Source of the DNA: Candidatus Planktophila sp.
GTDB lineage: Bacteria > Actinomycetota > Actinomycetes > Nanopelagicales > Nanopelagicaceae
Direction of reading: 5' to 3'
Assembly: GCA_009694515.1 (NCBI GenBank)
Contig: SHUV01000002.1
Span: 1 to 64,000 of the forward strand
Length of the DNA: 64,000 nt
How positions within the stretch are numbered: the first letter of the stretch is position 1; each line of letters starts with the position of its first letter. The notes beneath the pieces were generated by a model, which worked only from the letters and a program-made list of their open reading frames with translations, had not been told where the DNA came from and did not search any database. Shown here piece by piece: positions 34,229 to 44,321 of this stretch. The position numbers and the translations under genes are program-made.

Positions 34229-35185
34229 TCAGAGGGAAATTGGTAAATCTGAGCTATTTGAGAGGTAGGTACGGACTCTTTCGGTGCCTTTATTCACATG
34301 TGTTCCCTCTGCAATGAAGCATTGTGACAATTTCACATCAGATTCGATCACCACGTTATCGCCGATGATGCAGTCATCGATGCGGCAGTCAGATGCAATC
34401 GTTGTGTTTGTCCCGATTGCGGTGCCGCCAGTGATCTGGGTGCCATCGCCAATCGTGGAACCAGCCAGCGCCAGATACGCAGCATCTACTAGATCGCGTG
34501 AGCCTTGAAAGAGAGCTGCCGGGGTTCCGACATCGAGCCAATAAGCAGCCTGCTTATATCCAAAGACCGAGCGGTTCTGTGCAATCAGTGATGGGAAAGT
34601 TTCGCGTTCAACACTGACGACAGCTCCCAGCGGAATCTCATTTATGACATCAGGGCTAAATACATAGCAGCCGGCATTAATAAATTTGGTTACCGGATTT
34701 TCCATCTTCTCCAAGAAGGCGGTGACTCGTCCTTCTGAATCTGTGGGAACGCAGCCAAATGCACGAGCATCATCGACTTCAATGAGGTGCAGTGTGACAT
34801 CAGCTTTCTTTTCTTGGTGAAATGAAATTTGGTCTGCAATCAAATGCCGGCTTAAAACATCGCCATTGAAAATGACAATGGGTTCATCGCCTTTTAATAG
34901 CTGCGCCGCATTTCTTATGGCGCCACCTGTTCCAAGGGGCTGTTTTTCAACTGCGTAGAGAATTTTGATTCCCCATTTACTGCCATCACCAAAATACGGC
35001 GTAAAGACTTCTGCCAGGTAGGAAGTGGCAAGCACAAGGGTGTGTATGCCAGCGCGCTTGGCGGCAAGTATTTGATGTTCGGTCACCGGCAGACCAGCAA
35101 CTGGCAACATCGGTTTCGGAGATTTATTAGTTAGTGGCTTCAGGCGTGTTCCAAGACCGCCGACTAATAAAATTCCAACAGCCAT
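34229..35185 (-). CDS. Sugar nucleotidyltransferase (mannose-1-phosphate guanylyltransferase-like)
   Basis: GILLVGGLGTRLKPLTNKSPKPMLPVAG; left-handed beta-helix C-terminus. Confidence 0.9.
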   Translation of the reverse strand: MAVGILLVGGLGTRLKPLTNKSPKPMLPVAGLPVTEHQILAAKRAGIHTLVLATSYLAEVFTPYFGDGSKWGIKILYAVEKQPLGTGGAIRNAAQLLKGDEPIVIFNGDVLSRHLIADQISFHQEKKADVTLHLIEVDDARAFGCVPTDSEGRVTAFLEKMENPVTKFINAGCYVFSPDVINEIPLGAVVSVERETFPSLIAQNRSVFGYKQAAYWLDVGTPAALFQGSRDLVDAAYLALAGSTIGDGTQITGGTAIGTNTTIASDCRIDDCIIGDNVVIESDVKLSQCFIAEGTHVNKGTERVRTYLSNSSDLPISL

Positions 35186-36276
35186 TAGGGTGCACTGACT
35201 TTCGCGAGAATGCGCTCTGCCGCTGTTGCTATCTGTTGATCAGTTGCAGTCAGTGCAATCCGAATATGGTTCGCTCCTGCTTGGCCATAAAAAACGCCAG
35301 GAGTAGCAAGAATTCCCAGTGCTGCCAGCCAGGCAACTGAGTCCCATGAGCTTTCATTTCGCGTCGCCCAGATATAGAGGCCGGCTTCTGAATGATCGAT
35401 ACTGAAACCGGCAGAAATCAGAGCAGGTGCCAGGCGAGCACGTCGTGCGTTATAGCGCCCGCGTTGTTCAACTACATGTTTGCTATCAGAAAGTGCGGCG
35501 ACCATGGCGTGCTGCACCGGTAAGGAGACCATCATGCCGGCGTGCTTGCGTACTTCCAGAATTCTGGCGATTAATTGTGGATCCCCCACTACGAAAGCTG
35601 CGCGATAGCCAGCCATCGAAGATCTCTTGGATAGTGAGTACACACCCAAAATATTGGTGTTATCGCCATCGGTGTATCGCAAAATGGAGGTGGGAGTTTT
35701 TGTATCGCCAAATTCCAAGTAGCACTCATCTGAAACTACGACACTCTTATTCTTTCGTGACCATTCAATGGCTGCACGTAATTCAGATTCGGAGTGAACT
35801 CTTCCGGTTGGATTCGAAGGTGAATTCACCCATGCCAGATCAGCCTTGGGCCACGTGGTTGCGGCAAGGTCAACGGCAGTGGGCGTTGCCTGAGCAAGGA
35901 GGGCGCCGACTAAATATGTTGGGTATGCAATACGTGGATAAAGAACAGTTGCGGACTCCAGCAATGTTGGTAACCAAGCAACGAACTCTTTAGATCCAAT
36001 AAGTGGCAACACGGCAAAGTCGCCACTGGCACCGAGGGTTGTTATAGCCCAATGATAAATTGCGGTGCGCAGTTCTTGGGTTCCCATTGTTACGGGATAA
36101 CTTGGAGAATCAGCTGACTCACGTAAAGCTTGCTGAATAAATTCAGGAGTGGGATCTACTGGAGTTCCTACTGATAAATCGATGGCACCTTGCGGGTGCT
36201 TGCGCGCTATCTCGCCATAGGGAGCGAGGGCATCCCATGGAAAATCAGGTAGTTTTTGGCGCAAGAGCAGTGACAT
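35185..36276 (-). CDS. dapC: Succinyldiaminopimelate aminotransferase-like
   Basis: Class I aminotransferase; adjacent to fdxA as in many actinobacteria; start approximate. Confidence 0.88.
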   Translation of the reverse strand: MSLLLRQKLPDFPWDALAPYGEIARKHPQGAIDLSVGTPVDPTPEFIQQALRESADSPSYPVTMGTQELRTAIYHWAITTLGASGDFAVLPLIGSKEFVAWLPTLLESATVLYPRIAYPTYLVGALLAQATPTAVDLAATTWPKADLAWVNSPSNPTGRVHSESELRAAIEWSRKNKSVVVSDECYLEFGDTKTPTSILRYTDGDNTNILGVYSLSKRSSMAGYRAAFVVGDPQLIARILEVRKHAGMMVSLPVQHAMVAALSDSKHVVEQRGRYNARRARLAPALISAGFSIDHSEAGLYIWATRNESSWDSVAWLAALGILATPGVFYGQAGANHIRIALTATDQQIATAAERILAKVSAP

Positions 36277-36565
36277 CGGTGTGATCAGAGTTTGTTTCTC
36301 CGACCTTTGATGCTCCCCCAGGTGATCCAAGTTCTATAAAAAATTCAGTATTGATTTTCTTGTAGTTCTGCCACTGACCCGGGACGTCATCCTCGTAATA
36401 AATAGCTTCGACCGGGCATACCGGCTCGCACGCACCGCAATCGACACATTCGTCCGGCTGTATATAGAGCATGCGAGTTCCGTCATAAATGCAATCGACG
36501 GGGCACTCTTCGCGGCAGGACTTATCTTTAACGTCCACGCAAGGTTCGGCGATTATATATGTCAC
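36245..36565 (-). CDS. fdxA: 7Fe/4Fe ferredoxin FdxA
   Basis: MTYIIAEPCVDVKDKSCREECPVDCIYDG...CVDCGACEPVCPVEAIYYEDD. Confidence 0.95.
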   Translation of the reverse strand: MTYIIAEPCVDVKDKSCREECPVDCIYDGTRMLYIQPDECVDCGACEPVCPVEAIYYEDDVPGQWQNYKKINTEFFIELGSPGGASKVGETNSDHTDVTALAPKTT

Positions 36566-36647
36566 GAAAGGATCCTCCAGAAGGCTTAGAACGGTAGGAA
36601 GTGATTCTAACCCTGCGAGAGGTTGATTGCACGATTAAGGTTGCTAC

Positions 36648-38222
36648 GTGAACGCCGAAACTTTGCGCGCCGCCCTTGGCAAGCGAGCCACTATTCGCCT
36701 GCGAGATTCAGCTGGCGGATTCCGTGACATCGTCGGCGTACTACAGAGTGAGACAAGCCTCATCAATCGCCGGGGTGAGTTGATTGAATTTGAACTCGAA
36801 GATATTGCTTTTTTCCGCATCATTCCAGTCTTTGACCGCCGAGATGCCGCCAGCGGTCAGCTTCACATTTATGACACCCACACTCGAGAAGTTCAAGAAA
36901 TTGTGAGTCGTGATGGTTATATCTCCATCTACTGCTGTGGTCCTACCGTCTACCGAGATGCCCATGTGGGAAACCTTCGTACCTTCTTACTTGCAGATCT
37001 GATCTCCCGCACACTAACCATGACCGGTGTGGATGTTGAACTCATTCAAAACATCACTGACGTTGGACACATGGCTGATGACTTTGAAGGTGAAGATAAA
37101 TTATTGGCAGAATCTAAACGTACGAAGACTGACCCATTTGCCATTGCTCGCGAATTTGAATCCCGCTTCCACAAAGATTTGGCCTTACTCAATGTCAGAA
37201 AAGCCGATAGCTACCCGCGGGCATCAGAGAATATGTGCTCGATGATCTCTGCCATCGAAAGACTTATCGAAAATAAGAACGCCTACATCGGAAGCGATGG
37301 TTCGGTCTACTTTGATGCAACCTCTATTGAAAGTTATGGCGCAATCAGCGGCAATAAGTTAGCAGCGCTCAAACCCGGCTATCGCCACGAGCACAGTGAT
37401 GAAAGTGGTAAGCACTTGCATGCTGATTGGGCGCTCTGGAAATTAGCCGGTGCACGCACGCAAATGATCTGGGAATCCCCATGGGGCCTGGGTTTTCCTG
37501 GCTGGCATATCGAGTGCAGCGCAATGTCAATTGATTTCCTTGATTCGAAGGTGGATATTCATGTGGGTGGAATTGACCTCAGATTTCCACATCACGAAAA
37601 TGAACGAGCGCAGTCAAATTCATTAGCCCATTCTGAAGTTGTGGGTACCTGGGTGCATGGAGAACATCTGCTCTTTGAAGGGCGCAAGATGTCAAAAAGT
37701 GCCGGGAATGTTGTACTTCTTAGTGATGTGCAAGAACGCGGTTTAGATCCACTCTCACTACGTTTTTCGCTCCTGGAAAACCGCTATCGCTCACAGATGG
37801 ATCTTTCCTGGGCAGCACTCGATGCCGCGCACTCAACTCTTCGCAGGTGGCGCACGCTGATGTCTGAATGGGGAACAGCTACCGACATTAAAATAGACCA
37901 TGAAATTACTGATGCGCTGACCAATGACCTTGATACACCGCGGGCCATGCAAAGGTTGCGCACCATTGAAAAAGATTCTGCTATGGGCTCACAAGATAAA
38001 CGTGCCATTTTCTTATATGCAGATCAGGTGCTCGGACTCGAACTCAATCGAGTTCCCGAATCAAAACCACTTACCCCAGAGTTGGAACAACTGCTAAGTA
38101 ATCGAGTTCGTGCAAGGGAATCTAAAGAGTGGGCACGAAGTGATTCGTTGCGAGCAGAGTTAGAAGCACATGGCCTGGAGATTAGCGATGGACCCACCGG
38201 GCAGAGTTGGCGCTGGAAGTAA
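36648..38222 (+). CDS. Cysteinyl-tRNA synthetase-like protein with ~65 aa N-terminal SH3-like extension
   Basis: CCGPTVYRDAHVGNLR, GFPGWHIECSAMS, FPHHENERAQS, KMSKSAGN; GTG start with AAGG 7 nt upstream. Confidence 0.88.
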   Translation: MNAETLRAALGKRATIRLRDSAGGFRDIVGVLQSETSLINRRGELIEFELEDIAFFRIIPVFDRRDAASGQLHIYDTHTREVQEIVSRDGYISIYCCGPTVYRDAHVGNLRTFLLADLISRTLTMTGVDVELIQNITDVGHMADDFEGEDKLLAESKRTKTDPFAIAREFESRFHKDLALLNVRKADSYPRASENMCSMISAIERLIENKNAYIGSDGSVYFDATSIESYGAISGNKLAALKPGYRHEHSDESGKHLHADWALWKLAGARTQMIWESPWGLGFPGWHIECSAMSIDFLDSKVDIHVGGIDLRFPHHENERAQSNSLAHSEVVGTWVHGEHLLFEGRKMSKSAGNVVLLSDVQERGLDPLSLRFSLLENRYRSQMDLSWAALDAAHSTLRRWRTLMSEWGTATDIKIDHEITDALTNDLDTPRAMQRLRTIEKDSAMGSQDKRAIFLYADQVLGLELNRVPESKPLTPELEQLLSNRVRARESKEWARSDSLRAELEAHGLEISDGPTGQSWRWK

Positions 38223-38223
38223 G

Positions 38224-38535
38224 TTAAGCGCGTTGTAGGACTGCAATTACTCCAATGATAAATCCAATAAATAAAAGTGCGGTACCTGAGTTATCTCCTT
38301 GAATAAGGAGTTCTTTTCCCACACCAAATGTTCCGGCGCGAATGATGACGATAAACCAACCAAAGAGCACGATCAGCTTGTATCTCTTCTTTCCGAAATA
38401 TCGACCTACCCAGCGAATGCACATATAGGTACCAATGAGTGCAAGTATCACTCCAATTGGTGGGCGGGTTGGGTGAATCAGGGTTGCACCTAGTGCTACA
38501 ACTGCTCCAAAGAGCAGCGAAACCAAAGCTCTCAT
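38224..38535 (-). CDS. Small multi-TM membrane protein
   Basis: 103 aa, hydrophobic, four predicted TM segments; overlaps mshB start by 4 nt. Confidence 0.65.
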   Translation of the reverse strand: MRALVSLLFGAVVALGATLIHPTRPPIGVILALIGTYMCIRWVGRYFGKKRYKLIVLFGWFIVIIRAGTFGVGKELLIQGDNSGTALLFIGFIIGVIAVLQRA

Positions 38536-39404
38536 GATGTGATTGATATGCCGGCAAATAGATCGCTCTCGTGGCCGTGCGCATCAAGCTCTCCACTTTT
38601 TTCACCCTTAACTAGCGTGTAGTACTCATTACCCCAGATCTCGAGCCCCAAATTATTTGAGAGCGAAAAGAAAGGGCCATTGACTGCTATTTGTGTGCCA
38701 TGCGCAGCCATTGCAGCCATCTTCTGCTGAACATAATCACCACCATCGATGCACGCATGAACAAAGGAGTCATCTTTTGCAAAAGGCAGATCATCAGCAC
38801 TATCTGCTCCGAAGAAATCTGAGCCAAGTGATTTCATCTTCTCGATGCCAGCTTGAATAACAGATTTGGGCATGACATTCCAATAAATTTTCGGGATATT
38901 CCAAGCAGCGCGCTCTGCCGCTGCCATCGCAACGCGATGGGCTTGGATGTGATCGGGGTGGCCATAACCACCAAATTCATCATAGGTAATCATTACGTGT
39001 GGCTTCACTTCATCAATAACTGAAACCAGTAATTGGCTAGCTTCATCGAAGTCTGCACTCCAAAAAGTATCAGGGCGATTGTTGGCATCTGCTCCCATCA
39101 TGCCGCTATCGCGATAGCGCTTGACTCCCTCACCAAGAAAACGATGATCTGCAACACCGAGTTCTGACATTGCTTGCGCTAACTCCTCCACGCGGTAATC
39201 ACCCAGTGCGTCGGTTTCATGTGCTGCTAGATGGGCAAGATCTGGAACCAGAACTTCACCTTCTTCACCACGGGTGCAAGTAATAAGAGTTATCTGTGCA
39301 CCTAGCGCAGCATAAAGTGCCATCGTGCTGCCATTGTTAATAGTTTCATCATCAGGATGGGCATGCACAAGCAGGGCTCGATAGCCGCTGTAGTTAGCAA
39401 GCAT
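38532..39404 (-). CDS. mshB: MshB-like GlcNAc-Ins deacetylase (mycothiol biosynthesis)
   Basis: LVHAHPDDETINNGSTMALYAALGAQITLITCTRGEEGEV...GYGHPDHIQAHRVA. Confidence 0.88.
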   Translation of the reverse strand: MLANYSGYRALLVHAHPDDETINNGSTMALYAALGAQITLITCTRGEEGEVLVPDLAHLAAHETDALGDYRVEELAQAMSELGVADHRFLGEGVKRYRDSGMMGADANNRPDTFWSADFDEASQLLVSVIDEVKPHVMITYDEFGGYGHPDHIQAHRVAMAAAERAAWNIPKIYWNVMPKSVIQAGIEKMKSLGSDFFGADSADDLPFAKDDSFVHACIDGGDYVQQKMAAMAAHGTQIAVNGPFFSLSNNLGLEIWGNEYYTLVKGEKSGELDAHGHESDLFAGISITS

Positions 39405-40585
39405 TAATAGACCGGTAGTGATGTATCAATCTGCTTCGCCCATGCGACCACGCCACCAAAGACATGTGATGCATCAGAGAATCCTGCATCCTTAAGTATT
39501 GCTAGACACTCGGCAGAGCGCACACCGCTCTTGCAATGCAAGATGATTGGTCGGTCTTGCGGCAAGGTTGCCAATACCGATCCATCGATAAATCCTTGCT
39601 TTGGAATCAGATGCGCAGTCGGAATCTTTACAATCTCGTATTCACTTGGTTCGCGAACATCGATAAGGTAATAGTTCGCTTGGGCATCAATCTTTGTCTT
39701 CAACTCTTGCACAGTAATCGTTGAGCCAGCACTTGCTTCCTGCGCAGCATCAGAGAGGACCCCACAGAATGCTTCGTAATCGGGAAGTAGTGCGGTTTGC
39801 GTTGGGTTGTCACTGCACAGTGGGCAGTTAGGATCTTTGCGCACCTTAATCTTTCTAAAGCTCATATCAAGTGCGTCATAGACCATCAAAGAACCAATAA
39901 GTGGTTCACCAACTCCAGTGAGAACCTTGATTGCTTCCGTAGTTTGAATCGACCCAATTGTTGCGCAGAGAACTCCTAGGACTCCACCTTCGGCACAACT
40001 TGGAACCATGCCCGGAGGTGGTGGTTCTGGATAGAGACAGCGATAGCAAGGACCATACTCGGCCCAGAACACACTTGCCTGTCCGTCAAAGCGATAGATA
40101 GAACCCCACACATATGGCTTCTTTAAAAGCACACACGCATCGTTAACCAAGTAGCGAGTTGCAAAATTATCTGTGCCATCAACAATAATGTCGTACTGAG
40201 AAAAAATCTCCATCACATTCGAATTATCAAGTCGTGTTTCATGGGTAATGACATTTACATAGGGATTAATCTCAGCAATTTTCTCTTTCGCACTCTGTGC
40301 TTTGCTTTTGCCGATATCTGATTGACCATGAATAATCTGTCGCTGCAGGTTTGACTCATCAACTGTGTCGTATTCAACAATTCCAAGAGTTCCAATACCA
40401 GCTGCAGCCAAATACATGAGCGCCGGGGAACCGAGGCCTCCTGCGCCAACGCAGAGCACTTTCGCATTCATCATGCGCTGCTGACCCGCCATTGCAACAT
40501 CAGGGATGATTAAGTGACGGCTATATCGACGAACCTCAGCAACGGTCAGCGCAGGACCTGGCGTGACCAGCGGCGGAGTCTTCAT
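39404..40585 (-). CDS. moeZ: Adenylyltransferase/sulfurtransferase MoeZ (ThiF + rhodanese)
   Basis: RYSRHLIIPDVAMAGQQRM, GAGGLGSPALMYLAAAGIG, C-terminal rhodanese HCKSGVRS; start at MKTPPL. Confidence 0.92.
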   Translation of the reverse strand: MKTPPLVTPGPALTVAEVRRYSRHLIIPDVAMAGQQRMMNAKVLCVGAGGLGSPALMYLAAAGIGTLGIVEYDTVDESNLQRQIIHGQSDIGKSKAQSAKEKIAEINPYVNVITHETRLDNSNVMEIFSQYDIIVDGTDNFATRYLVNDACVLLKKPYVWGSIYRFDGQASVFWAEYGPCYRCLYPEPPPPGMVPSCAEGGVLGVLCATIGSIQTTEAIKVLTGVGEPLIGSLMVYDALDMSFRKIKVRKDPNCPLCSDNPTQTALLPDYEAFCGVLSDAAQEASAGSTITVQELKTKIDAQANYYLIDVREPSEYEIVKIPTAHLIPKQGFIDGSVLATLPQDRPIILHCKSGVRSAECLAILKDAGFSDASHVFGGVVAWAKQIDTSLPVY

Positions 40586-40640
40586 GGGAGTGATTCTGCC
40601 GTACTGTGCCTTTGCCTGCCAATTCTGTACGATGCGCATA

Positions 40641-41276
40641 ATGACTACCGAATCTGCAGCTGCACATAATTCGCGTTCAGATAAATCACGCCTGCCGCGC
40701 GACGAGCGACGAGCAATTTTGCTCTCAGCAGCTCTTGAAGTCTTCACTGCTGCTGGATATCACTCAGCGGCGATGGATGAGATTGCAGACCGAGCCAATG
40801 TCAGTAAGCCAGTTCTCTATCAGCACTTTCCCTCAAAACTAGATCTTTATCTCGCCGTTCTTGACCTTCACATTGATTCTCTGGTCTTTGAACTTCAGAA
40901 AGCTATCTCTTCAACTCCAGATAATAAGCAGCGCGTGCATGTGACTATTAATGCTTACTTTAATTTTATTGAAAATGAGGGAGAGGCATTCCGCCTCCTC
41001 TTTGAAAGTGATATGAGCGTTGAGCCTCAAGTGCGCGAGCGACTTAATCGCATGACCTATGACTGCGCCGCCGCGGTCAGTGGTGTGATCGCCAATGACA
41101 CCGGACTTCCTCGGGAAGAAGCGATGATGCTCGGCGTTGGATTAATTGGCTATGTTCAAGTCACAGCTCGTCATTGGCTGGAAAGAGATGGAAAACTCAC
41201 TCGCGAACAAGCGATAGAACTCGTTGAGAACCTCATGTGGAGGGGAATTTCTGGATTTCCCCGTACTGAACTCTGA
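40641..41276 (+). CDS. TetR-family transcriptional regulator
   Basis: AALEVFTAAGYHSAAMDEIADRANVSKPVLYQHFPSKLDLY. Confidence 0.9.
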   Translation: MTTESAAAHNSRSDKSRLPRDERRAILLSAALEVFTAAGYHSAAMDEIADRANVSKPVLYQHFPSKLDLYLAVLDLHIDSLVFELQKAISSTPDNKQRVHVTINAYFNFIENEGEAFRLLFESDMSVEPQVRERLNRMTYDCAAAVSGVIANDTGLPREEAMMLGVGLIGYVQVTARHWLERDGKLTREQAIELVENLMWRGISGFPRTEL

Positions 41277-41291
41277 CTCTAAGATAGGGCT

Positions 41292-41543
41292 ATGAGCACA
41301 AAGAAATCAGATAAGGCATCACAAGTTCGCATCTCCATTACACATGTCAGCAGTGAGCTCTCCTTTGAATGCCCAATGGCTCCCGAAGCGATCAAAGCCG
41401 CAGTCACCACTGCGCTTTCATCAGCTACTCCCCTTGTTCTTTCAGATGTTCGCGGCCATGAAGTTATCGTGCCGGCAGAGAAAATTGGCTATGTAGAAAT
41501 CGGGCAACCAACCGAGCGTCGCGTCGGTTTCGGTGCCAACTAA
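41292..41543 (+). CDS. DUF3107-family protein
   Basis: VRISITHVSSELSFECPMAPEAIKAAV...EVIVPAEKIGYVEIG. Confidence 0.88.
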   Translation: MSTKKSDKASQVRISITHVSSELSFECPMAPEAIKAAVTTALSSATPLVLSDVRGHEVIVPAEKIGYVEIGQPTERRVGFGAN

Positions 41544-42869
41544 GTGTCGATAACTTTCGCAGACTTACCACTTCGCAAAGAGACAATCGATGCGCTCAAT
41601 GAACATGGCTTTACTTCACCTTTTCCTATTCAAGAGATGGTCATGCCTATTGCACTTGCCGATGGCGATGTGATTGGCCAAGCAAAGACCGGTACCGGTA
41701 AGACCCTCGCATTTGGAATTCCAGTCATTGAGCGCGTCATCGCACCTAATGATGCAGATTGGCCACAACTAGCTAATCAGGGGCATCCACAAGTTCTCAT
41801 TGTTGTTCCAACGCGCGAGCTCTGCGTTCAGGTCACCAAAGATATTGAAGAGCTCTCCTTCAACCGCGGAATTCGCACTCTAGCTGTCTATGGCGGTCGT
41901 GCATTTGAACCACAGATTGAAGCGCTGCAAAAGGGTGTCGAGATTGTGGTGGGAACCCCAGGTCGCTTATTAGATCTATATCGTCAAGGACAACTCACAC
42001 TGAAGAACGTTTCACGAGTAGTTCTCGATGAAGCCGATGAAATGCTTGATCTCGGTTTCTTACCTGATGTTGAGAAAATCTTTACTAGTACTCCTGCTCG
42101 CCAGCAGACGATGCTCTTTTCAGCGACCATGCCTGGAGACATCATTGCTTTGGCGCGTCGCTTCATGAACCAGCCTGTACACATTCGCACACAAGATAAT
42201 GAGGATGAAGGCGCAGTTGTCTCTCGTATTGTGCAGCATGTTATTCGAGCACACGCCATGGATAAAATCGAGCTACTTGGGCGCATTCTTCAAGCCAATG
42301 GTCGCGGGCCAACCATTGTCTTTTGTCGGACCAAGCGCACAGCACAGAAAACATCAGATGAATTAGTGGAGCGTGGATTTAACGCTGCAACCATCCATGG
42401 CGATCTTGGGCAATCCGCGCGCGAAAAGGCGCTCAATGATTTCAAGGCCGGTAAATCAGATGTCTTGATTGCAACAGATGTTGCAGCACGTGGAATTGAT
42501 ATCGATGGCATTACTCACGTCATTAATTACCAATGCCCAGAAGATGAGAAGACGTATGTGCACCGCATTGGGCGTACCGCTCGAGCCGGTGCGCATGGTA
42601 TTTCAGTTACCTTTGTCGACTGGGATGATCTCGCGCGTTGGAAGATGATTGATACCACTCTTAAATTAGGGCTAGCTGAGCCACTTGAAACATATTCATC
42701 TTCAGATCACTTGTATGAAATGCTCGACATTCCGCGCGATTCAACTGGAAGTCTCAAGCAGGTGCGACCACCCAAGGTTGCGAAGGTAGCGCCCGCAAAG
42801 AGTGCTCCAAAGAGTGCAGCGCCGCAGTTGAAGCGCGAACGTACTCGGACTAAGCGAATATCTAGCTAA
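41544..42869 (+). CDS. DEAD/DEAH-box RNA helicase
   Basis: AKTGTGKT, DEADEM, SATMP, HRIGRTAR. Confidence 0.96.
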   Translation: MSITFADLPLRKETIDALNEHGFTSPFPIQEMVMPIALADGDVIGQAKTGTGKTLAFGIPVIERVIAPNDADWPQLANQGHPQVLIVVPTRELCVQVTKDIEELSFNRGIRTLAVYGGRAFEPQIEALQKGVEIVVGTPGRLLDLYRQGQLTLKNVSRVVLDEADEMLDLGFLPDVEKIFTSTPARQQTMLFSATMPGDIIALARRFMNQPVHIRTQDNEDEGAVVSRIVQHVIRAHAMDKIELLGRILQANGRGPTIVFCRTKRTAQKTSDELVERGFNAATIHGDLGQSAREKALNDFKAGKSDVLIATDVAARGIDIDGITHVINYQCPEDEKTYVHRIGRTARAGAHGISVTFVDWDDLARWKMIDTTLKLGLAEPLETYSSSDHLYEMLDIPRDSTGSLKQVRPPKVAKVAPAKSAPKSAAPQLKRERTRTKRISS

Positions 42870-43477
42870 TTTGCGGTAAATGCTTTAATTGCATTTGCCA
42901 ACATTTGTACCGCGATTGCCGCAAGTAATAAACCAGCAATGCTTGCCAGCAATGTAACGCCAGAATCTTTAATTACACTAACAATCTTGGTCGATGCCAT
43001 CAGAACTGTTCCAATAATCAAGTGCACCGCAACTATTGCCACGGCTAATCCTATGAACTGCGCAGTTGAGTCTGCCTTCTGCACATAAATCATGGTCGCA
43101 ACGATTGCTCCAGGGCCAGCAAGGAGTGGAGTTCCAAGCGGCACCATTCCGATATTGGAGCTTTTCTGATCAGCTCCGCCTTTTGATGTGCCAGTGAGAA
43201 GTTGTAATGAGACATAGAGAAGTAGTAACCCTCCAGCTGCCTGCAGCGCTTCGATAGAGACATTCATATATTCAAGAATGAACTGTCCGAAGAAAGCAAA
43301 GCTGGCAATAACAAATAGCGAAACAGTGGCTGCCTGCCATGCTAATCGCACTCTCTCGCGTGGCGATTTATCTCCTACTAAACCAAGAAATATTGGCGTA
43401 GCTCCTGGTGGATCCATAATGACAAAGAGTGTGACAAATGCCTGCGTTGCAAAGGTAACTGTTCCCATTGAATTCAT
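42866..43477 (-). CDS. MarC-family integral membrane protein
   Basis: FVTLFVIMDPPGATPIFLGL; six TM. Confidence 0.88.
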   Translation of the reverse strand: MNSMGTVTFATQAFVTLFVIMDPPGATPIFLGLVGDKSPRERVRLAWQAATVSLFVIASFAFFGQFILEYMNVSIEALQAAGGLLLLYVSLQLLTGTSKGGADQKSSNIGMVPLGTPLLAGPGAIVATMIYVQKADSTAQFIGLAVAIVAVHLIIGTVLMASTKIVSVIKDSGVTLLASIAGLLLAAIAVQMLANAIKAFTAN

Positions 43478-44319
43478 ACTCGTACCACCCTTCGTGCATC
43501 TGCTTGCGCTTCTAAGGCTTCCCATTGTGCCGCAAGTGTTGTATTCTCTGCCATTGCATTAAGTTTTCCAGTGCCGTGATAATCACTTGACCCAGTAATA
43601 ACAAGGTTGAGCTCCTGTGCTATTTCACGCAGAGTTTTGCGCTCCTCTGCATTTTGATCACGATGGTCTACCTCAATGCCATTTAGCCCAACAGCAACCA
43701 AATCAGCAAATGTCTCTGACGTTATGATTTGTCCACGGCGCGATGCAAAAGGATGAGCAATGACTGCCACTCCACCCGCAGCATGAATTGCGCGAATTGC
43801 TTCGACCGGAGTGGGCGCTGCGTGAGTTACATAGTATTTGGATTCATTGTTGAGCAAGTTTAAGAAAGCTTCATCCCGGCTTACGACTACACCTTTGTGC
43901 ACCAGCGCATCGGCCAGGTGTGGTCTTCCCACTGTGGCACCTGCTGGAGTTTGCGCCTGGACATCCCCTAGTGAAATATCAATGCCATCAGCTCGCAAGA
44001 GCTCAACCATTTTTCGCATTCTAGGTATGCGCGTGTCTCGTGAATCAGCAAGAATCTGTTGAATCGCAGCATTTTCGCCATCAAAGAGAAGTCCGAGCAT
44101 ATGCACGCTAATTCCATCAGATGTCAGGCAGGAAATTTCTGCACCTAAGACAAGTTCAATCTGAGGTTGCAGCGCGGTAATTGCTTCCTTCCATCCAGCA
44201 GTCGTATCGTGATCGGTGATAGCAAGGGTGGTAACGCCGGTAGAAAGTGCTTTCTTCACTAGCGCGAATGGAGAATCAGTACCATCACTGCAGGTTGTGT
44301 GAGTGTGAAGATCTATCAC
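43474..44319 (-). CDS. PHP-domain phosphoesterase
   Basis: MIDLHTHTTCSDGTDSP, ITDHDTTAGW, SDYHG. Confidence 0.92.
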   Translation of the reverse strand: MIDLHTHTTCSDGTDSPFALVKKALSTGVTTLAITDHDTTAGWKEAITALQPQIELVLGAEISCLTSDGISVHMLGLLFDGENAAIQQILADSRDTRIPRMRKMVELLRADGIDISLGDVQAQTPAGATVGRPHLADALVHKGVVVSRDEAFLNLLNNESKYYVTHAAPTPVEAIRAIHAAGGVAVIAHPFASRRGQIITSETFADLVAVGLNGIEVDHRDQNAEERKTLREIAQELNLVITGSSDYHGTGKLNAMAENTTLAAQWEALEAQADARRVVRV

Positions 44320-44321
44320 AG

